NCBI RefSeq assembly: GCF_030249845.1
Contig: NZ_JANURM010000013.1
Location: 1 to 52,050, forward strand
Direction: 5' to 3'
Length of the DNA stretch: 52,050 bases
Origin: Campylobacter gastrosuis
Lineage (GTDB): Bacteria; Campylobacterota; Campylobacteria; Campylobacterales; Campylobacteraceae
Shown piece after piece: positions 17,939-25,855 of the stretch. How positions within the stretch are numbered: position 1 is the stretch's first letter; each line of letters starts with the position of its first letter. Below the pieces are notes generated by a model, which saw only the letters and a list, made by a program, of their open reading frames with translations, made no database searches and was not told the origin of the DNA. The position numbers and the translations under genes were made by a program.

Positions 17939-17944
17939 ATTATA
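17939..17944 (-). promoter_or_regulatory. -10 box of the ribE-pgeF unit
   Basis: ACTATAATC on the minus strand contains TATAAT about 26 bases upstream of the ribE ATG. This gives a short leader with GGAT before the start. Confidence 0.5.
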
Positions 17945-18021
17945 GTATAAAATTTATTAATTTTCATCTGTGAGATTTGCGTGTGTTTTGCTAGATTTTT
18001 AATCAAAAAATAACAAATTAA

Positions 18022-18327
18022 GGCGTTAATAGCAAGCTAAAACTCACGACCACCGCTGAGGCAATGAAAAAGATACGCAATGGCAGCGGACTTAACTCAA
18101 CCCTAGCCTACGTAAATGGCAAACAAAGCGGACAGAGCAATAACTATAAAGTCAGCGGTTATTCAGCTGGGCTAAATTATAAAATTCCGCAAGTTAAGGG
18201 GCTAAATACGAGCCTTACTTACACGCAGGTTAAAAAAGAGTATGAGAAAGCCAGAGGCATAAGGCTTGGCGATGAGCGAAGTGAAAAAGAGGTGTGGCTA
18301 AAAGCGGTTTATAAATTTACAATTTAG
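18022..18327 (+). pseudogene. C-terminal remnant of an outer-membrane porin
   Basis: The open frame begins right after a stop at 18019-18021 and reads about 101 residues, including KLTTTAEAMKKIRNG before the only ATG. Alternating beta strands (SGYSAGLNYKI, LNTSLTYTQVKKEY) and a C-terminal strand ending in VWLKAVYKFTI are typical of the last strands of an outer-membrane barrel, probably OprD-like. There is no signal peptide or ribosome binding site, and the rest of the gene is missing. I call it a 5'-deleted pseudogene. It lies 42 bases before the DsbA-like gene. Confidence 0.7.
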
Positions 18328-18369
18328 TTAATTTTGGCTAAATTTAGGCAAAAATTTTAAAGGATTTGT

Positions 18370-18996
18370 ATGAAAAAACTGATTTTTTGCATATTTTTGT
18401 CGCTAAATTTAGCCTTTGGTTTTAGCGAGGGCGAGGACTACATTAAGCTTGAAAAACCGCTAAATGTAGGCGAAAATTCGCTAGTTAAAGTATTTAGCTA
18501 CGCTTGTATTTTTTGCTACAAATACGACAAAGGCGTCACGCCAAAGCTACTTAAAAGCCTAGAAGGCGTGAAATTTACGCCATATCATCTAAGTCAAAAG
18601 GGCGATTTTGGCTTAATCGCAAGTGAAATTTTTGCTACATTAATCGCCCTTGATGAGAAAAATGGCACAAACCTGCTTGATGAAAACTCGCTTTTTAAAC
18701 GTGCAAAATTTGCGATTTATAACGCCTATCACGATAAAAAAATGCAGTGGCAAAATGAGCGTGATTTTTTAGATTTTGCCCTAAAAAGCGTGGGTTTAAG
18801 CCAAGATGAGTTTAAAGAAGCAAGAGATTTAGCACGCACAAATGAGCTTTTAAAAGCTTGGCAAGATAGCTACGAAGTGGCTAAAATTCAGGGTGTGCCG
18901 TCATTTGTGGTAAATGGCAAATTTTTGGTTTTAACAAAAAACGTAAAATCGGTTGATGATTTAGCCTCGCTTATTGAGTTTTTACTTAAAAAATGA
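18370..18996 (+). CDS. DsbA/DsbL-like periplasmic thiol:disulfide oxidoreductase
   Basis: 208 residues with a signal peptide (LIFCIFLSLNLAFG) and a thioredoxin-fold domain. The active site CIFC lies in FSYACIFCYKY, and the cis-proline loop is GVPSFVVNG near the C-terminus. It introduces disulfides into exported proteins. Its stop overlaps the start of a DsbB-family gene (ATGA), which probably re-oxidises it. The pairing resembles the DsbL/DsbI couple, whose known client is arylsulfate sulfotransferase in E. coli, but no such gene is in this window. The ATG follows AAAGGATTTGT. Confidence 0.85.
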   Translation: MKKLIFCIFLSLNLAFGFSEGEDYIKLEKPLNVGENSLVKVFSYACIFCYKYDKGVTPKLLKSLEGVKFTPYHLSQKGDFGLIASEIFATLIALDEKNGTNLLDENSLFKRAKFAIYNAYHDKKMQWQNERDFLDFALKSVGLSQDEFKEARDLARTNELLKAWQDSYEVAKIQGVPSFVVNGKFLVLTKNVKSVDDLASLIEFLLKK

Positions 18997-19574
18997 GAGT
19001 TAAAATTTTATGGCTAGTCGCCATATTTTGCCTGTTTTTGGTGGTTTTTGCACACGAATTTTTTCAAAAATTCCTTTTTATGAGGCCTTGTGAGCAGTGC
19101 GTTTATATCAGGCTTGATTTTTTAATCATCGCACTTGGGGCGTTTTTTGGCACCATAAAATTTATAAGATTTTTTGGCGGTGTTATCGCCATTTTTGGGG
19201 CGATTAGCGGGATAAATCACAGCCTAATTTTAAACAAAATTCACACTGCCCTACACTCTGAGCTGCCATTTGGCGTGAGTGGTTGCAATACCGAACCAAG
19301 CTTTATTTTTAACCTAAACCTACACAAAATCGCACCAAGTCTTTTTATGCCAACTGGCGAGTGTGGCAGCGACAGCCCAGCTGTGCCAAGTGGGGCAAAT
19401 ATCTCAAAAATGCAGGAATTTTTTATAAATTTATACGAAAATGGCTGGTATTTAGCGCCAAAGTGGGAATTTTTAAATATGGCACAATGCACATTAATAG
19501 CATTTATAACGTGCATTGTGCTGATTTTTTGGGCATTTTTGCCAAAAAAGCTAGTTTTTAGAGCGTTTTTCTAG
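18993..19574 (+). CDS. dsbI: DsbI/DsbB-family membrane thiol:quinone oxidoreductase
   Basis: 193 residues. Four or more hydrophobic segments are visible. The first cysteine pair is CEQC in MRPCEQCVYIRLDF near residue 35. A second periplasmic loop carries two further cysteines (SGCNTEPS and TGECGSDS), as in DsbI. It passes electrons from the DsbA-like partner to quinone. It overlaps the partner gene by 4 bases, and its 3' end overlaps the convergent small oxidase-subunit gene by 24 bases. Confidence 0.85.
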   Translation: MRVKILWLVAIFCLFLVVFAHEFFQKFLFMRPCEQCVYIRLDFLIIALGAFFGTIKFIRFFGGVIAIFGAISGINHSLILNKIHTALHSELPFGVSGCNTEPSFIFNLNLHKIAPSLFMPTGECGSDSPAVPSGANISKMQEFFINLYENGWYLAPKWEFLNMAQCTLIAFITCIVLIFWAFLPKKLVFRAFF

Positions 19575-19661
19575 CTCATTTACATTTAAAAGCACGAATT
19601 TGTAGCCTAAAAAAATCGCTAAAATCCACAAAAAACAAAATATCAAAGCCGAAGTCATCAT
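19551..19661 (-). CDS. Small single-pass membrane protein, CydX/CioY-like oxidase subunit
   Basis: 36 residues from the ATG at 19661, or 35 from the adjacent ATG at 19658. It is too short for usual gene callers. The cydB stop is embedded in TTAGGAGAG, which places AGGAG two bases before the first ATG and five before the second, favouring the second. The protein has one hydrophobic helix (IFCFLWILAIFLGYKFVLL) and a charged tail, ELEKRSKN. The FLWIL core resembles the W-I-L core of CydX (YFxWILG). C. jejuni has a described 34-residue CioAB component, CioY, and this is probably its counterpart. It is the last gene of the oxidase operon. Confidence 0.75.
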   Translation of the reverse strand: MMTSALIFCFLWILAIFLGYKFVLLNVNELEKRSKN

Positions 19662-19666
19662 CTCTC

Positions 19667-20785
19667 CTAATATGCGTGGTGGTCGTTTTTAATCTCATTT
19701 GCCGTGATTTTTTTGCTATCAATCGCACGCCAAACAAAAAACATATAACACAAAATCACCGGCACGACAAAACTAATGTAAAACATCGTATTTAGCGTGT
19801 AGTGGCTTGAACTTGCATTTTTTATCGTAAGTGAGCTTTGAAGGTCAAAATACGACGGATAAAACGCCGTGCCGTTTAGCCCAGTTAGCAAAAACAGCGA
19901 AGTAACCGCTAAAACCACGCCAAATCCGTAATACACCACTCCATAAATGCTCTTTGTAAAAACGCCTTTAAAAATCCCAAAAAGCGTCAAAACCACGCCA
20001 AAAACGAGCATTAAAGCCACCAGTGTAAGCTCTTTTAAATTTAGAAGATATTTATAGGCTATCATTTTTACCACGCCGTTTTCATCGTAGCCAAAGCCGT
20101 CTTTTAAAAGCACCCAACCTAAAAACGCAAGAAAAAATGGCAAGAAAAACAGCGTGTTTTTAAGCAATGCCTTGCGTAAATTCTCACGCAACGCTTCATC
20201 TTCAATGTTATTTATAAGATACAAGCAGCCGCCGATTCTAGCTAAGAAAAATAGCGAAAATCCAAGCGTGTAAAGCCAAAAATTCCCAAGTGCTTCAAGC
20301 CCACGAAGCGGACTTTGCCACTGCACGAAGTTATACTCATTTAGGCTAAAATTGCTACCGCTAAAAAACGTAGCGACCGCAATGCCAATTAAAATCACGC
20401 CAAGCGAGCCGTTGATAAAAAGAAAAATTTCATAGCCTTTTTTGCCTAAAAAATTATCTGGCTTTTTGCGGTATTCATAGCTTACAGCCTGAATGATAAA
20501 GCAAAACAAAATCGCAAGCCAAACCCAATAAGCACCGCCAAAACTGGTCGCATAAAAGAGCGGAAATGCCGCAAAACACGCACCGCCAAAGGTTACAAGC
20601 GTGGTAAATGTAATCTCCCACTTTCGCCCAGCCGAGTTTATCATCATATCTTTTTGCAACTCATCTTTTGCCACGCTAAAAATTAGCGTCTGAATGCCCT
20701 GAACAAACATCATAAACACGAGCAATCCGCCAAGCAAACTAACTAAAAACCACCAGTAAATTTGTAAAAATTCCAAACTAAGCAT
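19667..20785 (-). CDS. cydB: Cytochrome bd-type (cyanide-insensitive) quinol oxidase subunit II
   Basis: 372 residues with about eight or nine hydrophobic helices. It shows CydB features: the opening LQIYWWFLVSLLGGLLVFM, then GRKWEITFTTLVTFGGACFAAFPLFYATSFGGAYW and late FVVPVILCYMFFVWRAI. It stabilises the heme-bearing subunit I in the inner membrane oxygen reductase. Its start overlaps cydA by 8 bases. In Campylobacter these genes are often named cioB. The small subunit follows directly. Confidence 0.93.
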   Translation of the reverse strand: MLSLEFLQIYWWFLVSLLGGLLVFMMFVQGIQTLIFSVAKDELQKDMMINSAGRKWEITFTTLVTFGGACFAAFPLFYATSFGGAYWVWLAILFCFIIQAVSYEYRKKPDNFLGKKGYEIFLFINGSLGVILIGIAVATFFSGSNFSLNEYNFVQWQSPLRGLEALGNFWLYTLGFSLFFLARIGGCLYLINNIEDEALRENLRKALLKNTLFFLPFFLAFLGWVLLKDGFGYDENGVVKMIAYKYLLNLKELTLVALMLVFGVVLTLFGIFKGVFTKSIYGVVYYGFGVVLAVTSLFLLTGLNGTAFYPSYFDLQSSLTIKNASSSHYTLNTMFYISFVVPVILCYMFFVWRAIDSKKITANEIKNDHHAY

Positions 20786-22304
20786 CTTTAAATCCTAACT
20801 TTATCTGTTTTAGCATAATCTTAATCTCGGCAATCAAAAGTGCGGTAAATAGCAGGGCAAACGCAAAAAATGAGATTTTGATATTTGTATCAGCTAGGTT
20901 TGTTGCGCCCCTGATTGTAGGCATTAAATCCTGCACGACCCACGGCTGTCTGCCTACCTCAGCCACGACCCAACCAGCCTCAGCAGCGATATATCCAAGC
21001 GGTATGCTTAAAACGCAAATCCAAAGTAATTTTTTAAATTTTGTAATATCATTTGCCATACAAAGATATGTTACGGCTAAAAATAACAAGATGAAAAACG
21101 ACCCGAGTGCGACCATAATGTGAAAGCTATAAAACGTAAGTCCGACCGGCGGGACGGCGTCCATTGGAGATTTTAAATAGCCATATCCTAGATATTTTAT
21201 ATTTTCATCAAGCGTTATTTTTGCCATTCTCATCGCGTAAGTGTCGCCTGAATTTTTAGCATCTTTAAAATCTTTAAGTGCCTTAACGGCGATTTTACCC
21301 TTTTGCATTTTGCTCTCAACGCTCTTTATGCCGTGCTTCTCATTACCAAAAACCAAATCATCAATACCAGCTACAAATGCGTTTATATCGCGCTTGCCAA
21401 GCAGTGAGAGCATATAAGGCACCTCAATGTCAAACAAAAATGGACTTTGTGTATCGCCCGGTTTTTTATCTGGATTTAAAATTCCAAAAGCAATAAGCCC
21501 CTGTCTGTGATCACCCTGATAAAGCCCCTCCATAGCCGCTAGCTTCATCGGCTGCACACGCGTGGCTTGATAAGCACTCTCATCTCCACTAAATAGCAAA
21601 AATAGGGACGTTACAAGTCCAAACGAAGCAGCTACGACCATTGATTTTTTTGCCATTATGACATCTTTATTTTTTAGGATAAACCAAGCTGAAATTCCTA
21701 TCACAAACAGCGATGAGATCGTGTATCCACTAGTTACGGTGTGTAAAAATTTTATAAATCCAACTGGACTTAGTGCTACTTCTAAAAAGCTACTCATCTC
21801 CATTCTAGCCGTTTCTGGATTAAACTGCATACCGATTGGATACTGCATCCAGCCGTTTGCGATTAAGATCCACATTGCCGATAAATTTGAGCCAATGGCG
21901 ACTAGCCACGTTGAGATTAGGTGCGTTTTTTTGCTGACCTTACCCCAGCCAAAAAACATAATCGCAAAAAATGTGCTTTCTAAAAAGAACGCAACAAGCC
22001 CCTCAATAGCAAGTGGCGCACCAAAAATATCGCCGACAAACCAGCTGTAATTTGCCCAGTTTGTGCCAAACTCAAACTCCATAATAATGCCAGTTGCAAC
22101 GCCGATTGCGAAATTTATCCCAAAAAGTTTTAGCCAAAATTTCGTGATTTTTAGCCACTCCTCGCTGCCAGTTTTAACATAAATGCTCTCCATAATCGCA
22201 ACGATAAAACTAAGTCCAAGCGTGAGCGGGACAAACAAAAAGTGGTAGATTGAGGTTAGAGCAAACTGCGCCCTAGACCAGTCAATAGAGCTTAATTCAG
22301 CCAT
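20778..22304 (-). CDS. cydA: Cytochrome bd-type quinol oxidase subunit I
   Basis: 508 residues. It begins SIDWSRAQFALTSIYHFLFV, where the His near residue 17 is a heme ligand. Later motifs are EFGTNWANYSWFVGDIFGAP and VVAEVGRQPWVVQDLMPT, the conserved GRQPW block. The insert between the middle helices (about residues 255-385) is the quinol-binding Q-loop and is long rather than short. Only one unbroken set of CydA helices is present, so the gene is intact. It is called cioA in C. jejuni, where the enzyme lacks the usual heme d spectrum. I cannot tell heme content from sequence. Confidence 0.93.
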   Translation of the reverse strand: MAELSSIDWSRAQFALTSIYHFLFVPLTLGLSFIVAIMESIYVKTGSEEWLKITKFWLKLFGINFAIGVATGIIMEFEFGTNWANYSWFVGDIFGAPLAIEGLVAFFLESTFFAIMFFGWGKVSKKTHLISTWLVAIGSNLSAMWILIANGWMQYPIGMQFNPETARMEMSSFLEVALSPVGFIKFLHTVTSGYTISSLFVIGISAWFILKNKDVIMAKKSMVVAASFGLVTSLFLLFSGDESAYQATRVQPMKLAAMEGLYQGDHRQGLIAFGILNPDKKPGDTQSPFLFDIEVPYMLSLLGKRDINAFVAGIDDLVFGNEKHGIKSVESKMQKGKIAVKALKDFKDAKNSGDTYAMRMAKITLDENIKYLGYGYLKSPMDAVPPVGLTFYSFHIMVALGSFFILLFLAVTYLCMANDITKFKKLLWICVLSIPLGYIAAEAGWVVAEVGRQPWVVQDLMPTIRGATNLADTNIKISFFAFALLFTALLIAEIKIMLKQIKLGFKDA

Positions 22305-22305
22305 T

Positions 22306-22521
22306 TTAGTCCTTTGTTAAATTCTCTAAAACAAAATTTGCCTTCTCATCGCTCGTTTTAAATTTAGAATTTAAGCTCTCATCAAACAAAAATAGCTTTA
22401 AAACACCAAACATTATGATTAGTTTTACGATGATGATAGCCCAAAGTTTGCGACCAAGTCGCATATTTTTAAAGCCATCAACATAAAGTCTTAAAATTTT
22501 GATTAGATAATTTTTATTCAT
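22306..22521 (-). CDS. DUF4492 small membrane protein, first gene of the oxidase operon
   Basis: 71 residues from the ATG at 22521. An upstream TTG at 22545 is possible but adds only eight residues. The pattern YVDGFKNMRLGRKLWAIIIV with one hydrophobic helix matches DUF4492 proteins, which are repeatedly found beside cydAB in Campylobacteria and Bacteroidetes. Its role is unknown, and assembly or regulation of the oxidase is plausible. The stop lies one base before the cydA start, so the genes are co-translated. Confidence 0.8.
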   Translation of the reverse strand: MNKNYLIKILRLYVDGFKNMRLGRKLWAIIIVKLIIMFGVLKLFLFDESLNSKFKTSDEKANFVLENLTKD

Positions 22522-22616
22522 AGGGCGAAAGTTTATTACAATCAAACTTAAATATTGATTTTATTGCCTATTTAAGCGATAAATTGCTAAAATCGCTAAA
22601 AAATTCGGGGGCGTTT

Positions 22617-23978
22617 ATGGGAGTTGAGATTGAGCGAAAATTCCTGCTTAAAGATGACGGACTTTTAAAATTTTTAAACCAAATCGGCGTGAATTTCAAA
22701 CGATACGAAATCGTGCAGTTTTACACAAAAATCAGCAAAAACGCCGAAACAAGATACCGAAAAATCGGCGATAATTACACAAAAACGACAAAAATCGGCA
22801 CTGGCATAACACGAAAAGAATTTGAGAATACTTGTGAAAAAACCGAATTTGAAACGGCACTTTCTAGCCAAATTGGCGAAGTTTTAAACAAGGAGCGTTT
22901 TGAGTTTAGGCTAAATAACAACGACGCTTTTATTGATGTTTTCAGTGGCGATTTAAGCGGACTTTTCACGCTTGAAGTGGAGTTTAAAGATGAGCTTTAT
23001 GGCGTGTTTTTTAGGCTAAAAGAGCCGATTTTAAGCCACATTTTAAAAGATGTCAGCGATGATGCTAATTTTAAAAACAAAAGCCTAGCCCTTTTTGGTC
23101 TAGAAAGTAAAAAAAGCGACTTAGAATTTGCAAAAAACGTGCTAAAACAGCACAAAATTCCAATAAATTTTACAAAAAATATCACGGCAAAAGACGCTCT
23201 TAGCCTTGCTTTTTTTCAAATTTTAGATGATTTTGATAAATCAGAGCCGTTAAAATTTATAAAAACAGCACAAAAATGCCTTGTTATTTTAGAGTTTTTG
23301 CCTGAAATTTTTGATACAAAATTAAGCCAAAATTTCTGTGAAAATTTTAAAATTTTAAGCGATTTTGCAAAGGTAAATTTAGAGCTAGATGAGTGCTTAA
23401 AACACACCAAAAACGCCAAAATCACGCCATTTTTAAAGGACGCCTTAGAGATTTGTAATGCCAATTTGGCTAAATTTTTAAACGAAAAAAGCACGGAATT
23501 TTTAGCCGAATGGGAGCTATTTTTAAACGAAGACAGCGACTTTTTTAGCTCCAAAAATGCAAACGAAAAATTAATAAAACTACTCTCATTTCAAACAAGA
23601 GTTAAATTTATTGAGTTAAGAAGGGCATTAAGGGCGTTAAATCAAGACAACAAAAACGATGAATTTTACAAAATAGAGAAAATTTTAAGCGAAATTTTTA
23701 TAGTTTTTAGCAGTTTTGAAACGATTTTTAACGACAAAAATGTGCAAAAATTTAGCAAAAAATTAGGCAAATTTCACGCCCTTTTTAACAGCCTAAACAC
23801 CCTTGATACGCTACTAAAAGCGACATTAAGCTACATAAGCGATGAGAAAAAATCACAAAAAATATCAGCAAAAACTTACGAAAAAATTTATAAAATACGC
23901 AACAAAATCATAAAAAAACGAGAAAAATTCCTAAAACAGCTACAAAAAGTGGTAAAAATTTTAAGAATTTACGGCTAA
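22617..23978 (+). CDS. CYTH-CHAD domain protein (triphosphate tunnel metalloenzyme-like)
   Basis: 453 residues. The ATG at 22617 follows GGGGGCGTTT and is preferred over a TTG 33 bases earlier. The CYTH domain (about 1-150) opens with VEIERKFL, the ExExK metal/triphosphate signature, and continues with basic tunnel residues (RYRKIGD, TRKEFE). The CHAD domain (about 195-450) is helical with many Lys/Arg residues, for example FIKTAQKCLVILEF and RVKFIELRRALRALNQ. CYTH-CHAD proteins are linked to polyphosphate or triphosphate hydrolysis. It is divergent from the oxidase operon and 12 bases upstream of ubiE. Confidence 0.85.
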   Translation: MGVEIERKFLLKDDGLLKFLNQIGVNFKRYEIVQFYTKISKNAETRYRKIGDNYTKTTKIGTGITRKEFENTCEKTEFETALSSQIGEVLNKERFEFRLNNNDAFIDVFSGDLSGLFTLEVEFKDELYGVFFRLKEPILSHILKDVSDDANFKNKSLALFGLESKKSDLEFAKNVLKQHKIPINFTKNITAKDALSLAFFQILDDFDKSEPLKFIKTAQKCLVILEFLPEIFDTKLSQNFCENFKILSDFAKVNLELDECLKHTKNAKITPFLKDALEICNANLAKFLNEKSTEFLAEWELFLNEDSDFFSSKNANEKLIKLLSFQTRVKFIELRRALRALNQDNKNDEFYKIEKILSEIFIVFSSFETIFNDKNVQKFSKKLGKFHALFNSLNTLDTLLKATLSYISDEKKSQKISAKTYEKIYKIRNKIIKKREKFLKQLQKVVKILRIYG

Positions 23979-23990
23979 AAAGGTAAAAAT

Positions 23991-24701
23991 TTGCAAAAAC
24001 AAGAAAAAATCGTCCAAATGTTTAACGATATCGCCCCAACTTACGATGTCGCTAACCGAGTTTTGAGTATGGGCGTAGATGTTAGTTGGCGAAAATATGC
24101 GTGCAAAAAGGTGCTAAAAAACTACCAAAACAGCGAAGTAAAAATCGTAGATGTCGCCTGCGGGACGGGCGATATGATGGGTATGTGGCAAAGCGAGGCT
24201 GGGCTGCTTGGCGTAAAAATAGACGAGCTTATCGGCATAGACCCGTCAAGCGGTATGCTTGATGAGGGGCGAAAGAAATTTGCAGGTTTTAAATTCATTC
24301 AAGCCTACGCCGACAAAACCACGCTAGAATCCGATTTTGCCGATATTTTAAGCATAAGTTACGGCATTAGAAACGTCGTGGCTAGAAAAGAGGCGTTAAA
24401 CGAGTTTAACAGAGTGCTAAAAATGGGCGGGCATTTGGTCGTTTTAGAATTTACAAAACGCTCAAAAAAGGGCTTTTTAACAGCTTTACGCGACTTTTAT
24501 TTGCAAAAAATCTTGCCAAAAATCGGCGGTGCGATAAGCAAAAACAAAGAGGCTTACGAGTATCTGCCAAACTCAATTGAGGGCTTTTTAGACGCAAAAG
24601 GCTTTTGCAATGAGCTAGAAAACGCCGGCTTTAAAATCCTTGAATGCAAGGGCTTTTCAATGGAGATCTCAACGCTTTTTGTAGCGCAAAAGGTTAGGTA
24701 G
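23991..24701 (+). CDS. ubiE: Demethylmenaquinone methyltransferase
   Basis: 236 residues starting at TTG (23991) behind AAAAGGTAAAAAT. Motif I is IVDVACGTGDMM, and ISYGIRNV plus LEFTKR are UbiE/MenG family motifs. The N-terminal FNDIAPTYDVANRVLSMG is also characteristic. It methylates demethylmenaquinone, the last step to the menaquinone used by the oxidase and fumarate reductase encoded nearby. The stop codon shares one base with the GTG start of the next gene. Confidence 0.95.
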   Translation: MQKQEKIVQMFNDIAPTYDVANRVLSMGVDVSWRKYACKKVLKNYQNSEVKIVDVACGTGDMMGMWQSEAGLLGVKIDELIGIDPSSGMLDEGRKKFAGFKFIQAYADKTTLESDFADILSISYGIRNVVARKEALNEFNRVLKMGGHLVVLEFTKRSKKGFLTALRDFYLQKILPKIGGAISKNKEAYEYLPNSIEGFLDAKGFCNELENAGFKILECKGFSMEISTLFVAQKVR

Positions 24702-25855
24702 TGCAAAATTTAGCATTAAATTTATTTAACACTCCAAGCATTACGACAATAAAAAAAATGGGTGCAGATGGAGAAAATTTAGAATATCTTTTTGAGCTTT
24801 TTTATGCAGATTTAGATATTGACCTAAAAAGAGAGGTAGTATCAAGTATAGGCAGACATAAGCAAAATGACAAGGTTTTTGATTTTTTAAGTAGTGAAGC
24901 TTTTAAAAATCACTACATGGAAGTAATCTATCAAATGTTTAGAACTGCACTATATAAATCAAAAAATGATGATAGATTTTTGGCATTAAAAGACAAAATG
25001 CTGCAATTTTATAAAAATGAATTTATGCAAAAAATGAATGATTATTACAATTTTCGCCAATCAAAAAAGCTAAAATTAACCAAAAAAACAGAAATTTTAA
25101 AACCAACTCTATTATGTGGAGATAATAGACAAACTCTTAAAAAAATAAAAGATAGACAAATTAAATTAATATTTACATCTCCACCTTACTATAACGCTAA
25201 AATTTATAGCGATTATAAAAGTTATGATGCTTATTTGTTAGCAATGAAAGAGAGTTTAAAAGAGTGTTTTAGAGTTCTTGATGATGGTAGATTTATTATC
25301 ATCAATGTATCGCCAGTTATAACAAAGCGAGCAGGCAGAGAATTTGAAAGCATTCGCTATCCAATTCATTTTGATTTTCATAAAATTTTAACAGAAAGCG
25401 GATTTTATTTTATAGATGAGATAATATGGATTAAGCCTGAATTTAGTGTCCCAAATCGCATTGGTGGATACATTCAAAGCAAAAAACCTTTGAGTTATAA
25501 GCCAAATTGTATAACAGAAAGCATTTTAGTTTATCGTAAAAACGCTCCGTTTCTACTAGATAAAAACATAAATGAATATGATAAAGAATTAAAAAATGAT
25601 GATACTATTGATAGCACGAATTGTTGGTATATATCGCCAAAATCAGATAAAAATCATCCAGCTGTTTTTCCAGAAGAACTTTGCGAAAAAGTATTAAAGT
25701 ATTATTCTTTTAAAGGCGATGTTGTTTGCGACCCTTTTGCAGGTTCTGGCACCTTTGGTAAAGTTGCTAAAAAAATGGAGCGAATACCGGTTTTATGTGA
25801 GCAAAATAAAACCTATATTGCAAATTTAAAAAAAGGAGGATATATTGAAATTTAG
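24701..25855 (+). CDS. Type II DNA methyltransferase (beta class, probable m4C, CfrBI-type)
   Basis: 384 residues from a GTG start that overlaps the ubiE stop by one base. The catalytic motif IV, TSPPYYNAKIYSDY, lies near residue 154, and motif I, DPFAGSGTFGKVA, near 347. This beta order with an SPPY motif fits N4-cytosine or N6-adenine enzymes. About 140 helical residues precede the catalytic part. The partner gene looks like a CfrBI-family endonuclease, so CCWWGG specificity is likely but inferred. Base composition is visibly more AT-rich than in ubiE or xseA, indicating transfer. Confidence 0.88.
   Translation: MQNLALNLFNTPSITTIKKMGADGENLEYLFELFYADLDIDLKREVVSSIGRHKQNDKVFDFLSSEAFKNHYMEVIYQMFRTALYKSKNDDRFLALKDKMLQFYKNEFMQKMNDYYNFRQSKKLKLTKKTEILKPTLLCGDNRQTLKKIKDRQIKLIFTSPPYYNAKIYSDYKSYDAYLLAMKESLKECFRVLDDGRFIIINVSPVITKRAGREFESIRYPIHFDFHKILTESGFYFIDEIIWIKPEFSVPNRIGGYIQSKKPLSYKPNCITESILVYRKNAPFLLDKNINEYDKELKNDDTIDSTNCWYISPKSDKNHPAVFPEELCEKVLKYYSFKGDVVCDPFAGSGTFGKVAKKMERIPVLCEQNKTYIANLKKGGYIEI

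Noticed and set aside
17914..18006. N-terminal extension of riboflavin synthase
   Set aside because: The upstream in-frame ATG would add 31 residues absent from the family and would lie upstream of the likely transcription start.
23216..23554. Minus-strand frames across the CYTH-CHAD gene
   Set aside because: Lys/Phe/Ser-rich mirror of an A-rich coding strand without start signals; typical antisense artefact.
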